This document shows, in pieces, positions 50,589 through 58,469 of a stretch of DNA of 64,000 nt. The first letter of the stretch is position 1, and each line of letters opens with the position of its first letter. The stretch covers positions 682,001-746,000 of the forward strand of contig OY762913.1 in the NCBI GenBank assembly GCA_963666535.1, written 5' to 3'. A program made the translations under genes and the position numbers. The notes below the pieces were generated by a model. It was not told the DNA's origin. It did no database searches and worked only from the letters and a program-made list of their open reading frames with translations. The DNA comes from G963666535 sp963666535 (GTDB lineage Bacteria; Bacillota; Clostridia; Oscillospirales; Oscillospiraceae).

Positions 50589-51122
50589 ATGAAAACTCAA
50601 CAGAAAACAAGCCCGAGCAGCGGGGGCAGAAAGCTCTTTGCCGTGCTGGCTGTGTGTACCCTTCTGGGGCTGACCGCTGCTTACCCGTATGCGCTGCACT
50701 ACTGGATCTACCCCATTGCCTACCCTGTGCTGCGTGAAAGCGCGTCATGGCCGCTGGTGCTTGCCGCCCTGGCATGGTTCACACCCTTATTCGCATTTGA
50801 GTATTGGGCGCTGGGTAAATACAGGTGCATGAGGCAGGGTGGAATTGCCAGACAGGGAGCTGCCTTCTGCTGCATGAACCTGAAACACTTTACCGTGGCT
50901 GGACTCCTGTTGCTGGCCGCTCTCGCTCTCGCATTCTTTCCGTTTATGCGGTATTGCGTCATTCCACTCACTATTGATTCGCTGTGGGACGGCAATATGT
51001 GGCCGATCTGGATCACCGAAACGGCGTGGTGCATTTTATTTGCTGCATTTACTTTCTGGTTCCTCGGCAAGCGGCGGCAGCTGATGCAGGCAGGAGCGGA
51101 GCCGAAGCAGCCGCAGCGCTAG
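50589..51122 (+). CDS. Four-helix membrane protein
   Basis: 177 residues with GGAGG upstream. Four hydrophobic helices arranged as two similar pairs: LFAVLAVCTLLGLTAAYPYA and PLVLAALAWFTPLFAFEYWA, then AGLLLLAALALAFFPFMRY and PIWITETAWCILFAAFTFWF. Each pair ends in a LGKxR motif, which points to an internal duplication. Cotranscribed with the secreted protein 15 bases upstream. Family not recognised. Confidence 0.6.
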   Translation: MKTQQKTSPSSGGRKLFAVLAVCTLLGLTAAYPYALHYWIYPIAYPVLRESASWPLVLAALAWFTPLFAFEYWALGKYRCMRQGGIARQGAAFCCMNLKHFTVAGLLLLAALALAFFPFMRYCVIPLTIDSLWDGNMWPIWITETAWCILFAAFTFWFLGKRRQLMQAGAEPKQPQR

Positions 51123-51133
51123 AGGGCATTTTT

Positions 51134-52042
51134 ATGAGAGAGAGAAAAAGCATGGCTGCGTACATGTATGAAGCCTGCCAGGCCGGGCATATGCCTCCGG
51201 AACGGGAGGCGGCAATGCTGCAGGCCATTCAGGACGGGCGTGAGGCAAAGAGCCGGCTTGCGCAGGGCGGAACGGAGTCGGACAATTCTGCAGCTCTCCG
51301 GGAGGCGGCCCGCTATGGGGAGGAGTGCCGGGCCATGCTGGCCATCGCCTATTTGCCGACGCTGGTCCTATTTGCCAGAAGGTACAGCTACACCGGCGTT
51401 CCTATGGAAGACCTGGTTCAGGAAGCGACCGTTGGAATGCTGGAGGCGTTGGACAGCAACAAGGCCAATTCTCTTAACTTGGCAGCTGCGATCCACGTGC
51501 AAATTAAACATGCTCTGCATCGGATAATAAGCCAGCAGAATGCGGTTCGTTTTCCACCGGCGATCACTGCGGCCATCAGAAAAATAAAGCGTGTCTCAGA
51601 ATGCTTAGCCAATGATTCCGGCACTGCGCCCCAGGCCGAGGATGTGGCCGGGGAAATGGCAATACCACCGGCCATTGCCCGTCAGCTGATGCAGTACCAT
51701 CGGGTATCCGCTGCCGCTTCGCTGGACGCTCCCCTAAATGATGAAGAGGGGGGGATCACATTAGCTGATCTGTTTTGCTCCGAGGAGCTAACACCGGAAG
51801 ACGTTGCAGAGCGTGAAAGCCTCCGGACGCAGATTCTGGAGATCTTGGAAACACTGGAACCCATCGAGGCAAGCACCATTAAACTCCGGTTCGGTTTCGT
51901 AGGGGAGGCGCTGGACGCCAGGGAGACGGCGCAGGAGCTGAAGATCCCAATGGATCTGGAGCAAAAGACCGAGATCAGGGCGCTGCGGAAGCTGCGGCAC
52001 CCCAGCAGAAGTAAATTTCTGGAAGATTATTTATATGACTAG
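51134..52042 (+). CDS. Element-encoded sigma-70-type factor
   Basis: 302 residues from the ATG at 51134 (GAGGG upstream). Region 2 is visible near 65-120 (LPTLVLFARRYSYTGVPMED, LVQEATVGMLEALDSN), region 3 near 145-195 (AITAAIRKIKRVSECLANDS, AEDVAGEMAIPPAIARQLMQ) and region 4 near 230-300 (LEPIEASTIKLRFGFVGEAL, ETAQELKIP, ALRKLRHPSR). This is the RpoD-like architecture but shortened. It would direct polymerase to the element's own promoters. Confidence 0.8.
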   Translation: MRERKSMAAYMYEACQAGHMPPEREAAMLQAIQDGREAKSRLAQGGTESDNSAALREAARYGEECRAMLAIAYLPTLVLFARRYSYTGVPMEDLVQEATVGMLEALDSNKANSLNLAAAIHVQIKHALHRIISQQNAVRFPPAITAAIRKIKRVSECLANDSGTAPQAEDVAGEMAIPPAIARQLMQYHRVSAAASLDAPLNDEEGGITLADLFCSEELTPEDVAERESLRTQILEILETLEPIEASTIKLRFGFVGEALDARETAQELKIPMDLEQKTEIRALRKLRHPSRSKFLEDYLYD

Positions 52043-52053
52043 GAGGTATCACC

Positions 52054-53016
52054 ATGGAAGGTAAGAAAGAAGAACACGGTCAATCCGCGCTGGATCGGCT
52101 GTTCAGCGGGGCGCTGCACCCGGCGCTGGAAAAGATTGCGGAACCCGCGCCGGTGGTCAGGCGGGACAACGGGGACGAGCTGAAGGATCTGCCCATTGAT
52201 ATTCTGCAGGATTTTGGCACTGGCATGGAAAAGCAGCCGTTCCGGCCCTACTCCCCGGAGGATCTGGAGGCGCTGCGCCTGGATATCATTGCCCACGGCG
52301 TTATCCAGCCGCTTGTGGTGCGGCCTATCGGTACACACCTGTATGAAATCATTTCCGGCCACAATCGCCGCACAGCGGCGCGGAAAGCCGGATATACGGT
52401 CGTGCCGTGCATCATCCGTCAGATGAGCGACGATGAAGCCATTATGCAGATGTGCAGCACCAACCTGCAGCAGCGGAAAAACCTGCTGCCATCAGAAAAG
52501 GCGTTTGCCTACAAGCTGCAGCTGGAAGCCATGAACCGGCAGGGACAAAGGACGGATTTAACTTCTCGCCAAGTTGGCGAGAAGTTAACAAGCGTAGCTC
52601 AAATTAGCGAAAGCACAGAAGATAGTGAGCGGCAGATCCAGCGCTACGTTCGCCTAACCTACCTTATCCCCGGTCTGTTGAAAGCGGTGGATGAAAAGGC
52701 GCTGGGGCTAACGATCGGTGCAACCCTTTCTTTCCTCTCTCCTGTAGCCCAGGCCTCTGTGGAAAACTTCTGCTTGAAGGAGCATTCCATCTACATCAAC
52801 CAGGAGCTGGCCGACCGGCTCCGGCAGGCCGAAGAGAACGGCGCGGTTTTTACGGAAGAAACGCTGCAGCAGCTGCTACAGCCCAGTGCCAAGAATCTCC
52901 GCAGCCTATCACTCCCCCAAAAGGATTTCCAGCAATATTTCCCGGATGGAACATCCCAGACGAAGATCCTCCAAACAATCAAAGCAGCGCTGCAGCTCTA
53001 CTTTGAGCAGAAGTAA
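52054..53016 (+). CDS. parB: ParB/Spo0J-family partition protein
   Basis: 320 residues. The CTP-binding/nuclease-like N-domain has YSPEDLEALRLDIIAHGVIQ, PLVVRPIGTHLYEIISGHNR and RRTAARKAGY; the segment TNLQQRKNLLPSEKAFAYKL follows, then a helix-turn-helix-like part (TSRQVGEKLTSVAQISESTE, QIQRYVRLTYLIPGLL). It loads on parS sites for segregation or copy control. An unusual 31-base palindrome lies inside the gene at 52558-52588. parA lies 1.7 kb downstream, separated by four small genes. Confidence 0.9.
   Translation: MEGKKEEHGQSALDRLFSGALHPALEKIAEPAPVVRRDNGDELKDLPIDILQDFGTGMEKQPFRPYSPEDLEALRLDIIAHGVIQPLVVRPIGTHLYEIISGHNRRTAARKAGYTVVPCIIRQMSDDEAIMQMCSTNLQQRKNLLPSEKAFAYKLQLEAMNRQGQRTDLTSRQVGEKLTSVAQISESTEDSERQIQRYVRLTYLIPGLLKAVDEKALGLTIGATLSFLSPVAQASVENFCLKEHSIYINQELADRLRQAEENGAVFTEETLQQLLQPSAKNLRSLSLPQKDFQQYFPDGTSQTKILQTIKAALQLYFEQK
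52558..52588. repeat. 31-base palindrome inside parB
   Basis: TTAACTTCTCGCCAA, a central G, then the exact reverse complement. The perfect 15-bp arms are much longer than chance in coding DNA. It codes for LTSRQVGEKLT in the ParB helix-turn-helix region, so both peptide and DNA sequence are constrained. A ParB-binding (parS-like) or transcript hairpin role is possible. Confidence 0.85.
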
Positions 53017-53251
53017 TTTTTCTCCCTCTCGTAAGGAACGGCGAAAATAGAACGGGAGACTGCCGGGGCGCGGAGTGGTTTCCGCCTTCCACGGGGCGGA
53101 AACTCCATCCAAAAACGCTTTGCGTTTTGGAATGGCAGGATAAGGCGTGTTCCACACGCCGCTCAACAGCTTGATGGCAAAGCCCTCAACAAGTGTTCCA
53201 CAGGTGGTTTTTGTGTTCCACTCCGAACACAGACGAAAGGAAGGCGATTTT
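53017..53251 (+). promoter_or_regulatory. Regulatory gap with hairpins and GTGTTCCAC repeats
   Basis: Hairpins GTTTCCGCC/GGCGGAAAC and AAAACGC-TTT-GCGTTTT are followed by three direct copies of GTGTTCCAC (53147-53155, 53193-53201, 53213-53221) and an inverted GAACAC (53225-53230). This lies before a ribbon-helix-helix gene and looks like an operator or iteron-type array. Confidence 0.6.
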
Positions 53252-53697
53252 ATGGGGGAGGATCGGCACCGGGCATCTTATATCCCCTTTCGATGCTCGC
53301 AGGAAACAAGCGAGCTTATCACGCAGCTGACACATAGGAGCATCGACCCAAGAGCGAGGTATTGCGGGACCTGGTGGACAAGGGTCTGATTGCATCCAGT
53401 CAGAAGGCGGATGATGATTACCTGGAGGGGATCGTCCGTCGCACCGTCCAGGAGTCCCTGAAGCCCCATGTGGAGCGCTTGGCGGCGATCTCGGCCAAGG
53501 CAACGCAGATCTCGGGCGCTGCATTCTTCATGGGGATGTATGCGGCCCTGCTTCGCCGCAGCCCTGCAGAGCAGCAGGAGATCCAGGACGCCGCCGGACA
53601 GGCCCGTGAGCTGGGCATCCAGTATCTGAAGCTGAAAGATCGGGACATTGACGCATTCATCCAGGAGGGCGTCAAATCCATGAAAGAAGAAAGTTAA
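53252..53697 (+). pseudogene. Ribbon-helix-helix partition-type gene with a frameshift
   Basis: The frame from 53252 (GGAAGG upstream) encodes RASYIPFRCSQETSELITQL, a ribbon-helix-helix strand and helix, then slips. The sensible continuation, KSEVLRDLVDKGLIASSQKA and about 100 more residues to 53697, is in the frame one base short. A single base is missing between about 53335 and 53360. The whole would be a protein of about 148 residues with a helical C-terminal half. Could be a real lesion, a sequencing error in the assembly, or a programmed shift. Confidence 0.7.
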
Positions 53698-53710
53698 GGA
53701 GGCCTTGAAC

Positions 53711-54043
53711 ATGGCCAGACAAAAAAAGCACCGGAAGCATCCGGTGCAGCATCGATCCGCATTTCCGAGCCTGGGCAGCAGCGGCTGCACCGACATCCCC
53801 TGCAGCTATACAACCCTCCCCCTGTCTGCTGAGGCGTTCAGCGTGGGCCTGTATCTCTACTACAGCCGTCAGTCGATCTCTGATCACTTTCCTGGCGCGC
53901 AGGGGGTCGCCAGCGTCCTGAAGATGGATCTGGATATCGCCGTGCAGTGCATGAAGGAGCTGGAGGATACCGGCGTCCTGTTCATGCATGAGGACGGTAC
54001 CTTTACCATGAACGACGATCCGGGTGGAGGGAGTGGGCTATGA
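53711..54043 (+). CDS. Small hypothetical protein, possibly winged-helix
   Basis: 110 residues, AAGGAGG eight bases upstream of the ATG. A basic start (MARQKKHRKHPVQHRS) precedes a conserved-looking TDIPCSYTTLPLSAEAFSVG and a wing-like end ELEDTGVLFMHEDGTFTMND. It overlaps the next gene by ATGA. The pattern fits short replication-associated regulators; no family recognised. Confidence 0.55.
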   Translation: MARQKKHRKHPVQHRSAFPSLGSSGCTDIPCSYTTLPLSAEAFSVGLYLYYSRQSISDHFPGAQGVASVLKMDLDIAVQCMKELEDTGVLFMHEDGTFTMNDDPGGGSGL

Positions 54044-54588
54044 ACGGAGAGTGCTTTTCCTTCCCGGCCAGAGCAGCTTTGGATTGCAGCGTTGCACCAA
54101 CCGCCAAGCGGCTGCTGTTCATTCTGTGCGCCAGCTATGAGCCGTCTGCGGAGTTTCCTGCTTCCATGCGCTCGCTGAAGGATCTGACCGGCATATCCAC
54201 ACAGAACATCCGTGCCGCTCTCTCCAGCCTGGAGGAAGCCGAATACCTGCAGCTGTTCTGTGAACGCAAGGCCGGGTATCACCTGGGGGAGTGGTTTGGC
54301 CGGTTTCTGGAGGAAACGAAGCTGCTGCAGATCCCACGCAGCGCCTACCAGCGACTTATGGCAGAACGTCCCGCCAATGCCGCTGTCTCCGTGTTCCTGT
54401 ACTTGTGTTGGTGTCTTGCATCCGGCCAGGAAGAACTCAGCCTGCAGGAGATTGCCAAAGGCGCGGATATCAGCCCGGCCAGTGTGTGCCGGTGCCTGAA
54501 CAGCCTGCGCAGTGTAAATGCCGTCACTGTGGAGCATCGCACCTGCCGGAACGGCATTCACAGCCGCAACCGCTATCGGATCGGGTAG
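54040..54588 (+). CDS. Winged-helix protein, replication/partition region
   Basis: 182 residues. Two winged-helix-like units: PTAKRLLFILCASYEPSAEF with SMRSLKDLTGISTQNIRAAL near 20-70, and ANAAVSVFLYLCWCLASGQE with EIAKGADISPASVCRCLNSL near 105-165. This tandem arrangement resembles plasmid replication initiators or their regulators. Translationally coupled to the gene before it and placed just ahead of the palindromes that precede parA. Confidence 0.55.
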   Translation: MNGECFSFPARAALDCSVAPTAKRLLFILCASYEPSAEFPASMRSLKDLTGISTQNIRAALSSLEEAEYLQLFCERKAGYHLGEWFGRFLEETKLLQIPRSAYQRLMAERPANAAVSVFLYLCWCLASGQEELSLQEIAKGADISPASVCRCLNSLRSVNAVTVEHRTCRNGIHSRNRYRIG

Positions 54589-54600
54589 AGGCAGCGATAT

Positions 54601-54665
54601 TTCCATTATATCCGTTATGCCTATTATATCAGTTATATAACTGATATACGTTATATCACTTACAT
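54601..54665. repeat. AT-rich palindrome array upstream of parA
   Basis: A perfect 24-base palindrome (54625-54648: TATATCAGTTAT then ATAACTGATATA) is flanked by further TTATAT half-sites (CATTATATCC, CTTATTATAT-like, CGTTATATCAC). It lies directly before the parA ribosome-binding site. Candidate parS centromere or autoregulatory operator for the partition genes. A related array follows the operon at 55777-55850. Confidence 0.75.
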
Positions 54666-54684
54666 ACGAAGGAGCGAGAGAAAC

Positions 54685-55443
54685 ATGGGAACCGTAATTG
54701 CATTTGCAAACCAGAAGGGCGGCGTGGCCAAGACCACCAGCACCTACAACGTGGGCACGGCATTAGCCCGGGCGGGAAAAAAGACCCTCATGATTGACCT
54801 GGATGGACAGGCCAGCTTAACCATCAGCGCCGGGCTAGAACCTTACGACTTCGACCATACCATCGTCAGTGTTCTGCAGAAGGATGCTATCCCGCTGGAG
54901 CAGTGCATCCAGCACCTGCAGAATAACCTGGACATTGTGACCTCCCGGTTGGAGCTGGCGCAGCTGGAGGTAGTGCTGATCGGACGGCCAGTCCGGGAAA
55001 CGATTCTGCGACGGGCCATTGATCCGGTGCGCAGCCGCTATGACTTCATCCTGATCGACTGCCCGCCGCAACTCTCCATTCTCACCATTAACGCCCTGGC
55101 CAGCGCGGATCAGGTGCTGATCCCCGTGAAGACGGATTACCTCGCCTACCGGGGCCTGGAGCAGCTGCTGGATACCGTGGCGGAGATCCGGGAGCTGGTG
55201 AACCCGCAGCTGTCCATCCTGGGCGTTATCGCCACCATGTACGAGATGCGGGTAAAGGATGACCAGGAGATTCTTCGGCTGCTGCAGGACAAGTATGACG
55301 TGATTGCCGTAGTGAAGAAGCTGGCCATCGTCAAGAGGGGCGTATACGACGGTAAGGCGGTCATGGAGCAGGCACCCAACAATGACGCTGCAACAGAGTA
55401 CCAGAAGGTGGCGGAGCGCATGATGGAGAAAGGTGGGAACTGA
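54685..55443 (+). CDS. parA: ParA/Soj-type partition ATPase
   Basis: 252 residues. Deviant Walker A NQKGGVAKTTSTYNVGTALA at the N-terminus, Walker A' in MIDLDGQASLT, Walker B in FILIDCPPQLS, and a late VLIPVKTDYLAYRGLEQLL. ParA-type ATPases move DNA cargo on the nucleoid by ATP-driven gradients. No N-terminal helix-turn-helix, so repression would need the small ribbon-helix-helix partner encoded next. Confidence 0.93.
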   Translation: MGTVIAFANQKGGVAKTTSTYNVGTALARAGKKTLMIDLDGQASLTISAGLEPYDFDHTIVSVLQKDAIPLEQCIQHLQNNLDIVTSRLELAQLEVVLIGRPVRETILRRAIDPVRSRYDFILIDCPPQLSILTINALASADQVLIPVKTDYLAYRGLEQLLDTVAEIRELVNPQLSILGVIATMYEMRVKDDQEILRLLQDKYDVIAVVKKLAIVKRGVYDGKAVMEQAPNNDAATEYQKVAERMMEKGGN

Positions 55444-55445
55444 CG

Positions 55446-55730
55446 ATGGGCTTAGCGGACAGAGAGGCGAAACGGGCCGGACGGGGTGTTGTTGCGTCCA
55501 TCCTCCACACGGAGCCGGTGGCCGGCGGCAAGGGCCGTCCCAAGTCCGTGCGGGAGACGAAGCAACGCATCAGCCTGGCCGTCCTGCCCAGCCTGTATGA
55601 GAGCGTGAAGAAGGTCGCCTTTGTGGAGCGCCGCAGCATCAGCCAGCTGGTGGCACAGCTGCTGGAGCAGTACGTGCAGGAGAATGGGAAGAAGCTGGAG
55701 GACTATGAGAAGATGAATCGCGATCCGTAG
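55446..55730 (+). CDS. Ribbon-helix-helix partner of ParA
   Basis: 94 residues, 2 bases after parA. A basic, flexible N-terminus (ADREAKRAGRGVVASILHTE, GGKGRPKSVRETKQRIS) precedes a ribbon-helix-helix (ISLAVLPSLYESVKKVAFVE, RRSISQLVAQLLEQYVQ). This is the plan of ParG/omega-type centromere-binding proteins that stimulate ParA. The palindromes on both sides of the operon are its likely targets. Confidence 0.8.
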   Translation: MGLADREAKRAGRGVVASILHTEPVAGGKGRPKSVRETKQRISLAVLPSLYESVKKVAFVERRSISQLVAQLLEQYVQENGKKLEDYEKMNRDP

Positions 55731-55736
55731 AAGAAG

Positions 55737-55778
55737 CGGGGTATATCAGTGAACGCACTGATACACCCCGTTTTCTTA
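55737..55778 (+). terminator. Terminator of the parA operon
   Basis: CGGGGTATATCAGTG pairs with CACTGATACACCCCG (one bulge), followed by TTTTCTTAT. Confidence 0.88.
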
Positions 55779-55850
55779 TAGCAGTTATATAACGTAAATA
55801 CCAGAAATAACAGCAATAACTTATATAAGTGATATCCATTATATAACAGA
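55777..55850. repeat. AT-rich palindrome array downstream of the par operon
   Basis: It contains CAGTTATATAACG, ACTTATATAAGT (perfect 12-base palindrome), GATATCC and CATTATATAAC, the same TTATATAA-centred half-sites as at 54601-54665. It lies before the replication-type gene at 55871. Two matching arrays around parA support a centromere or a shared operator. Confidence 0.7.
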
Positions 55851-55870
55851 AGATGCAGGAGAAAAGAACC

Positions 55871-56713
55871 ATGTACACAAGACACCGGACACAACCGTCG
55901 TTCCGGCTTCCGGAGCGGCTGGCGGAAGATACGAAGCTGTCATCCTACGCGAAGCAGCTTGCTCTTATTATGTTCAGCTATGCTGGTCAGCGTACCGGCA
56001 GGCTCCGCAAGTCTCAGCGGGAGCTGGCGAAGCTGTCCGGGCTGTCCTTGGACACGGTAAACCGGAAGCTGCGGGAGCTGGAGAAGGCCCGGTATCTCAC
56101 TGTGAGGCGGAAACGGGCGAAGCGTGACCGGGAGACCGGCAAGATCACCCGTGGCGCGTCCGAGTACATCTGCATGGTTCCTAAAAAGGGCTATCTGCTG
56201 GTTCCATATCGTCTCCTGCGCAGGCTGTGCGGCCTGGGCGTCCATGGCGCATCGGTGAAGGTGTTCCTCTACGTCTATCGCATCATGCGGGACGAGTGCG
56301 CCTATCCCAGCTTTTCCAAGATCCGCAAGAGAACCGGACTTGCAGACAGCACCGTCCGCTCTGTTCTGAAGGTGCTAGATTGTGTCGGCCTGCTCTACAT
56401 ACGGCACTGCCGGAAACGCAACGGTGCATTCACCAGCAACTCCTACCTCCTGCTGCATGATGCTGGATACGTGTGCCGGCCGACGCAGCAAGCCGCTCCA
56501 AAGCCTGCGGCGCAGCGCCCTTGCCCAAATGACCGGGTGTACGCCGATATTCAGAACAACAAAGAAAAACCTAAGATAACGGGAGTTCTTACAAGAGAAG
56601 AAAGAATATATAGGGCATCCATTTTGTGGGACAGCGTTATGATGAAGATAAAGAAGGCGGCACCAGATTGGCACCGTCCTGTAAAACCACGTACAGGCTA
56701 CTTTTTCGGATAA
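55871..56713 (+). CDS. Replication-type protein with winged-helix domains
   Basis: 280 residues from the ATG at 55871 (AGGAG upstream). An N-terminal winged helix (SYAKQLALIMFSYAGQRTGR, KSQRELAKLSGLSLDTVNRK, LRELEKARYLTVRRKR) is followed by a second one (ASVKVFLYVYRIMRDECAYP, FSKIRKRTGLADSTVRSVLK) and a basic tail (IKKAAPDWHRPVKPRTGYFF). RepA-like initiators of Gram-positive plasmids have a related plan, so replication or regulation of the element is likely. It is the last recognisable element gene. Confidence 0.65.
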   Translation: MYTRHRTQPSFRLPERLAEDTKLSSYAKQLALIMFSYAGQRTGRLRKSQRELAKLSGLSLDTVNRKLRELEKARYLTVRRKRAKRDRETGKITRGASEYICMVPKKGYLLVPYRLLRRLCGLGVHGASVKVFLYVYRIMRDECAYPSFSKIRKRTGLADSTVRSVLKVLDCVGLLYIRHCRKRNGAFTSNSYLLLHDAGYVCRPTQQAAPKPAAQRPCPNDRVYADIQNNKEKPKITGVLTREERIYRASILWDSVMMKIKKAAPDWHRPVKPRTGYFFG

Positions 56714-56970
56714 ATCTGAATAACGTTAAGTTTTACAAAAGAGAAAAAAATATACAACTTTAGTTTTTTAAAATTATTGTAGACAACAGCCACCACTACT
56801 ATTATAAAATAAGGGTGTTTTGGAGTTTTCAAGGTGCGTGTCTGCCTGAAGCTGAGGGTTCTTTCCGAAAGAAAATGGCCTCTTTTGCATTTTGTTAGGC
56901 TATATGTTTGATCCAGCTCTTCCTCCATTCCCTAGAATAATACATAGCCAGAAAGGCTGGTTATAGTGTA
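56714..56970. other. AT-rich gap between the element and the ars operon
   Basis: 257 bases with A/T runs and no supported gene. A short weak hairpin (TTTCCGAAAGAAA) is the only structure. The sharp change from partition and replication genes to the arsenic operon makes this a candidate boundary, or the edge of cargo inside a larger element. Confidence 0.5.
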
Positions 56971-56999
56971 TTGACAAAACTTGATTTGACGCATATACT
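56971..56999 (+). promoter_or_regulatory. ars promoter
   Basis: TTGACA (56971-56976), a 17-base spacer and TATACT (56994-56999). The ArsR operator at 57005-57026 begins 5 bases after the -10 box, so bound repressor would block initiation. Confidence 0.9.
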
Positions 57000-57004
57000 G
57001 ATAA

Positions 57005-57026
57005 CATATCAAACAATATTGATATG
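57005..57026 (+). promoter_or_regulatory. ArsR operator
   Basis: CATATCAA and TTGATATG form a perfect 8-base inverted repeat with a 6-base centre, the typical ArsR/SmtB site. TTGATATG recurs at 57400-57407 before the permease gene, after the terminator that follows arsR. Confidence 0.88.
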
Positions 57027-57036
57027 AGGTGAAAAC

Positions 57037-57351
57037 TTGGAAACTATATACGAAGAGCACGCAAAAGTGTTTAAGGCGTTTTGCGACGAAAAGCGTTTGC
57101 GGATACTTGAGTTACTACGCGGTGGTGAAAAGTGCGCGTGCGTTTTGCTGGAGCAATTGGACATCGGACAGTCAGGGCTTTCCTACCACATGAAGATACT
57201 GGTCGAGTCAGGCGTTGTGGAAAGTCGGCAGGAAGGCAAATGGACGCACTATAAAATCAGCGAAAAAGGCAGCGCCTACGCTGGCAGCCTACTGAAGGAT
57301 CTGACAACGCCAAACTCAGTAATGGAAGAATACAATTGCTGCAAAAAATAA
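57037..57351 (+). CDS. arsR: ArsR-family arsenic-responsive repressor
   Basis: 104 residues from TTG (GAGGTG upstream). Winged helix: KVFKAFCDEKRLRILELLRG, then LLEQLDIGQSGLSYHMKILV and the wing VESRQEGKWTHYKI. Metal-thiol ligands are likely Cys33 and Cys35 (EKCACVLLEQ, at the position of the CVC motif of classical ArsR) with Cys16 or the terminal pair Cys101-Cys102. Binding of As(III) would release it from the operator just upstream. First gene of the ars cluster. Confidence 0.93.
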   Translation: METIYEEHAKVFKAFCDEKRLRILELLRGGEKCACVLLEQLDIGQSGLSYHMKILVESGVVESRQEGKWTHYKISEKGSAYAGSLLKDLTTPNSVMEEYNCCKK

Positions 57352-57375
57352 AAGCCATCGTGAAGATGGCTTTTT
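57350..57375 (+). terminator. Hairpin terminator after arsR
   Basis: AAAAGCCATC pairs with GATGGCTTTT, then T. The hairpin begins right at the arsR stop codon, so the downstream genes need read-through or a second promoter; an ArsR half-site follows at 57400. Confidence 0.88.
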
Positions 57376-57442
57376 ACGGGCACAATAAATCGAAATTATT
57401 TGATATGATTGTCCTGCATTAGAAAGTGAGGTTTCATATAGC

Positions 57443-58456
57443 ATGCAAATTTTAAAAGCAGGCTGGGATTTCTTCCAAAATCAAGTGCTTGCAATGAAGT
57501 GGCTGAACAGCGTCATTGGAAGCGGTTTATCTGCCTTGGGCCTGGACCTAAACAACCGTTGGGTCGGAAGCATTCAGTTTTTTGCTTATGACGTTATTAA
57601 AATTACGATATTACTGTGTTTCCTGATCTTTCTCATCAGCTATATTCAGAGCTACTTCCCTCCGGAACGCAGCAAGAGAATCCTTGGCCGTTTTCATGGG
57701 ATCGGAGCGAATAGTGTGGCGGCTTTGCTCGGCACGGTCACCCCTTTTTGCTCCTGCTCGTCCATCCCTCTGTTTATCGGCTTCTCCTCCGCCGGACTGC
57801 CGGTCGGCGTTACGTTCTCATTTTTGATCTCTTCCCCCATGGTGGATCTGGGCTCTCTGCTCCTACTGATGAGTATATTCGGCGCGAAAGTCGCAGTTAT
57901 CTATGTTGTTGTCGGTCTGATCATAGCCATTATCGGCGGCTCTCTGATTGAGAAAATGGGCATGGAAAAATATGTGGAAAGCTTTATCCTCACAGCCGGC
58001 AGCGTGGATATAGAATCTCCCGATCTGACAAAAAAAGACCGCGTTATTTATGCGAAAGAGCAAATGCTTTCAACCTTCAAAAAGGTGATTCTGTATATCC
58101 TCATCGGCGTGGGAATCGGCGCGGTCATTCATAACTGGATTCCGGAGGAATGGGTGGCAACGGTACTCGGCAGCAAAAACCCCTTTGGAGTAATCTTGGC
58201 TACGCTCATCGGCGTTCCGATGTATGCCGATATCTTTGGGACCATACCGATTGCGGAAGCTTTGTTCTATAAGGGCGCTCAGCTTGGAACCGTACTATCC
58301 TTCATGATGGCGGTAACAACCCTGTCCCTGCCTTCCATGATCATGCTGCGCAAGGCGGTCAAACCTAAGTTGCTGGCCGTTTTCATTGCGATATGCACGA
58401 TTGGAATTATTGTTGTCGGTTATTTATTCAACGCGTTTCAGGCGCTAATAGTATAG
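57443..58456 (+). CDS. arsP: ArsP-type permease (DUF318)
   Basis: 337 residues with about nine transmembrane helices in two similar halves. The hallmark TVTPFCSCSSIPLFIGFSSA carries two cysteines close together; the second half has LIGVPMYADIFGTIPIAEAL. ArsP proteins export trivalent methylated or aromatic arsenicals; the wider family also includes other transporters. Its place right after arsR and the next gene's ferredoxin-DUF2703 fusion support an arsenic role. Confidence 0.88.
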   Translation: MQILKAGWDFFQNQVLAMKWLNSVIGSGLSALGLDLNNRWVGSIQFFAYDVIKITILLCFLIFLISYIQSYFPPERSKRILGRFHGIGANSVAALLGTVTPFCSCSSIPLFIGFSSAGLPVGVTFSFLISSPMVDLGSLLLLMSIFGAKVAVIYVVVGLIIAIIGGSLIEKMGMEKYVESFILTAGSVDIESPDLTKKDRVIYAKEQMLSTFKKVILYILIGVGIGAVIHNWIPEEWVATVLGSKNPFGVILATLIGVPMYADIFGTIPIAEALFYKGAQLGTVLSFMMAVTTLSLPSMIMLRKAVKPKLLAVFIAICTIGIIVVGYLFNAFQALIV

Positions 58457-58469
58457 GAGGAAGAAAATT

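Noticed and set aside
53017..53251. A CRISPR array formed by GTGTTCCAC repeats
   Set aside because: Repeats are only 9 bases, unevenly spaced (46 and 20 bases) and no cas gene is present.
43506..56713. A conjugative element or complete prophage
   Set aside because: No relaxase, type IV secretion, capsid, tail or terminase gene is seen, so only an integrative element of unknown transfer mode can be claimed.
56698..56928. A 76-codon minus-strand frame before the ars operon
   Set aside because: Low-complexity Phe/Lys/Val-rich translation and no ribosome-binding site.
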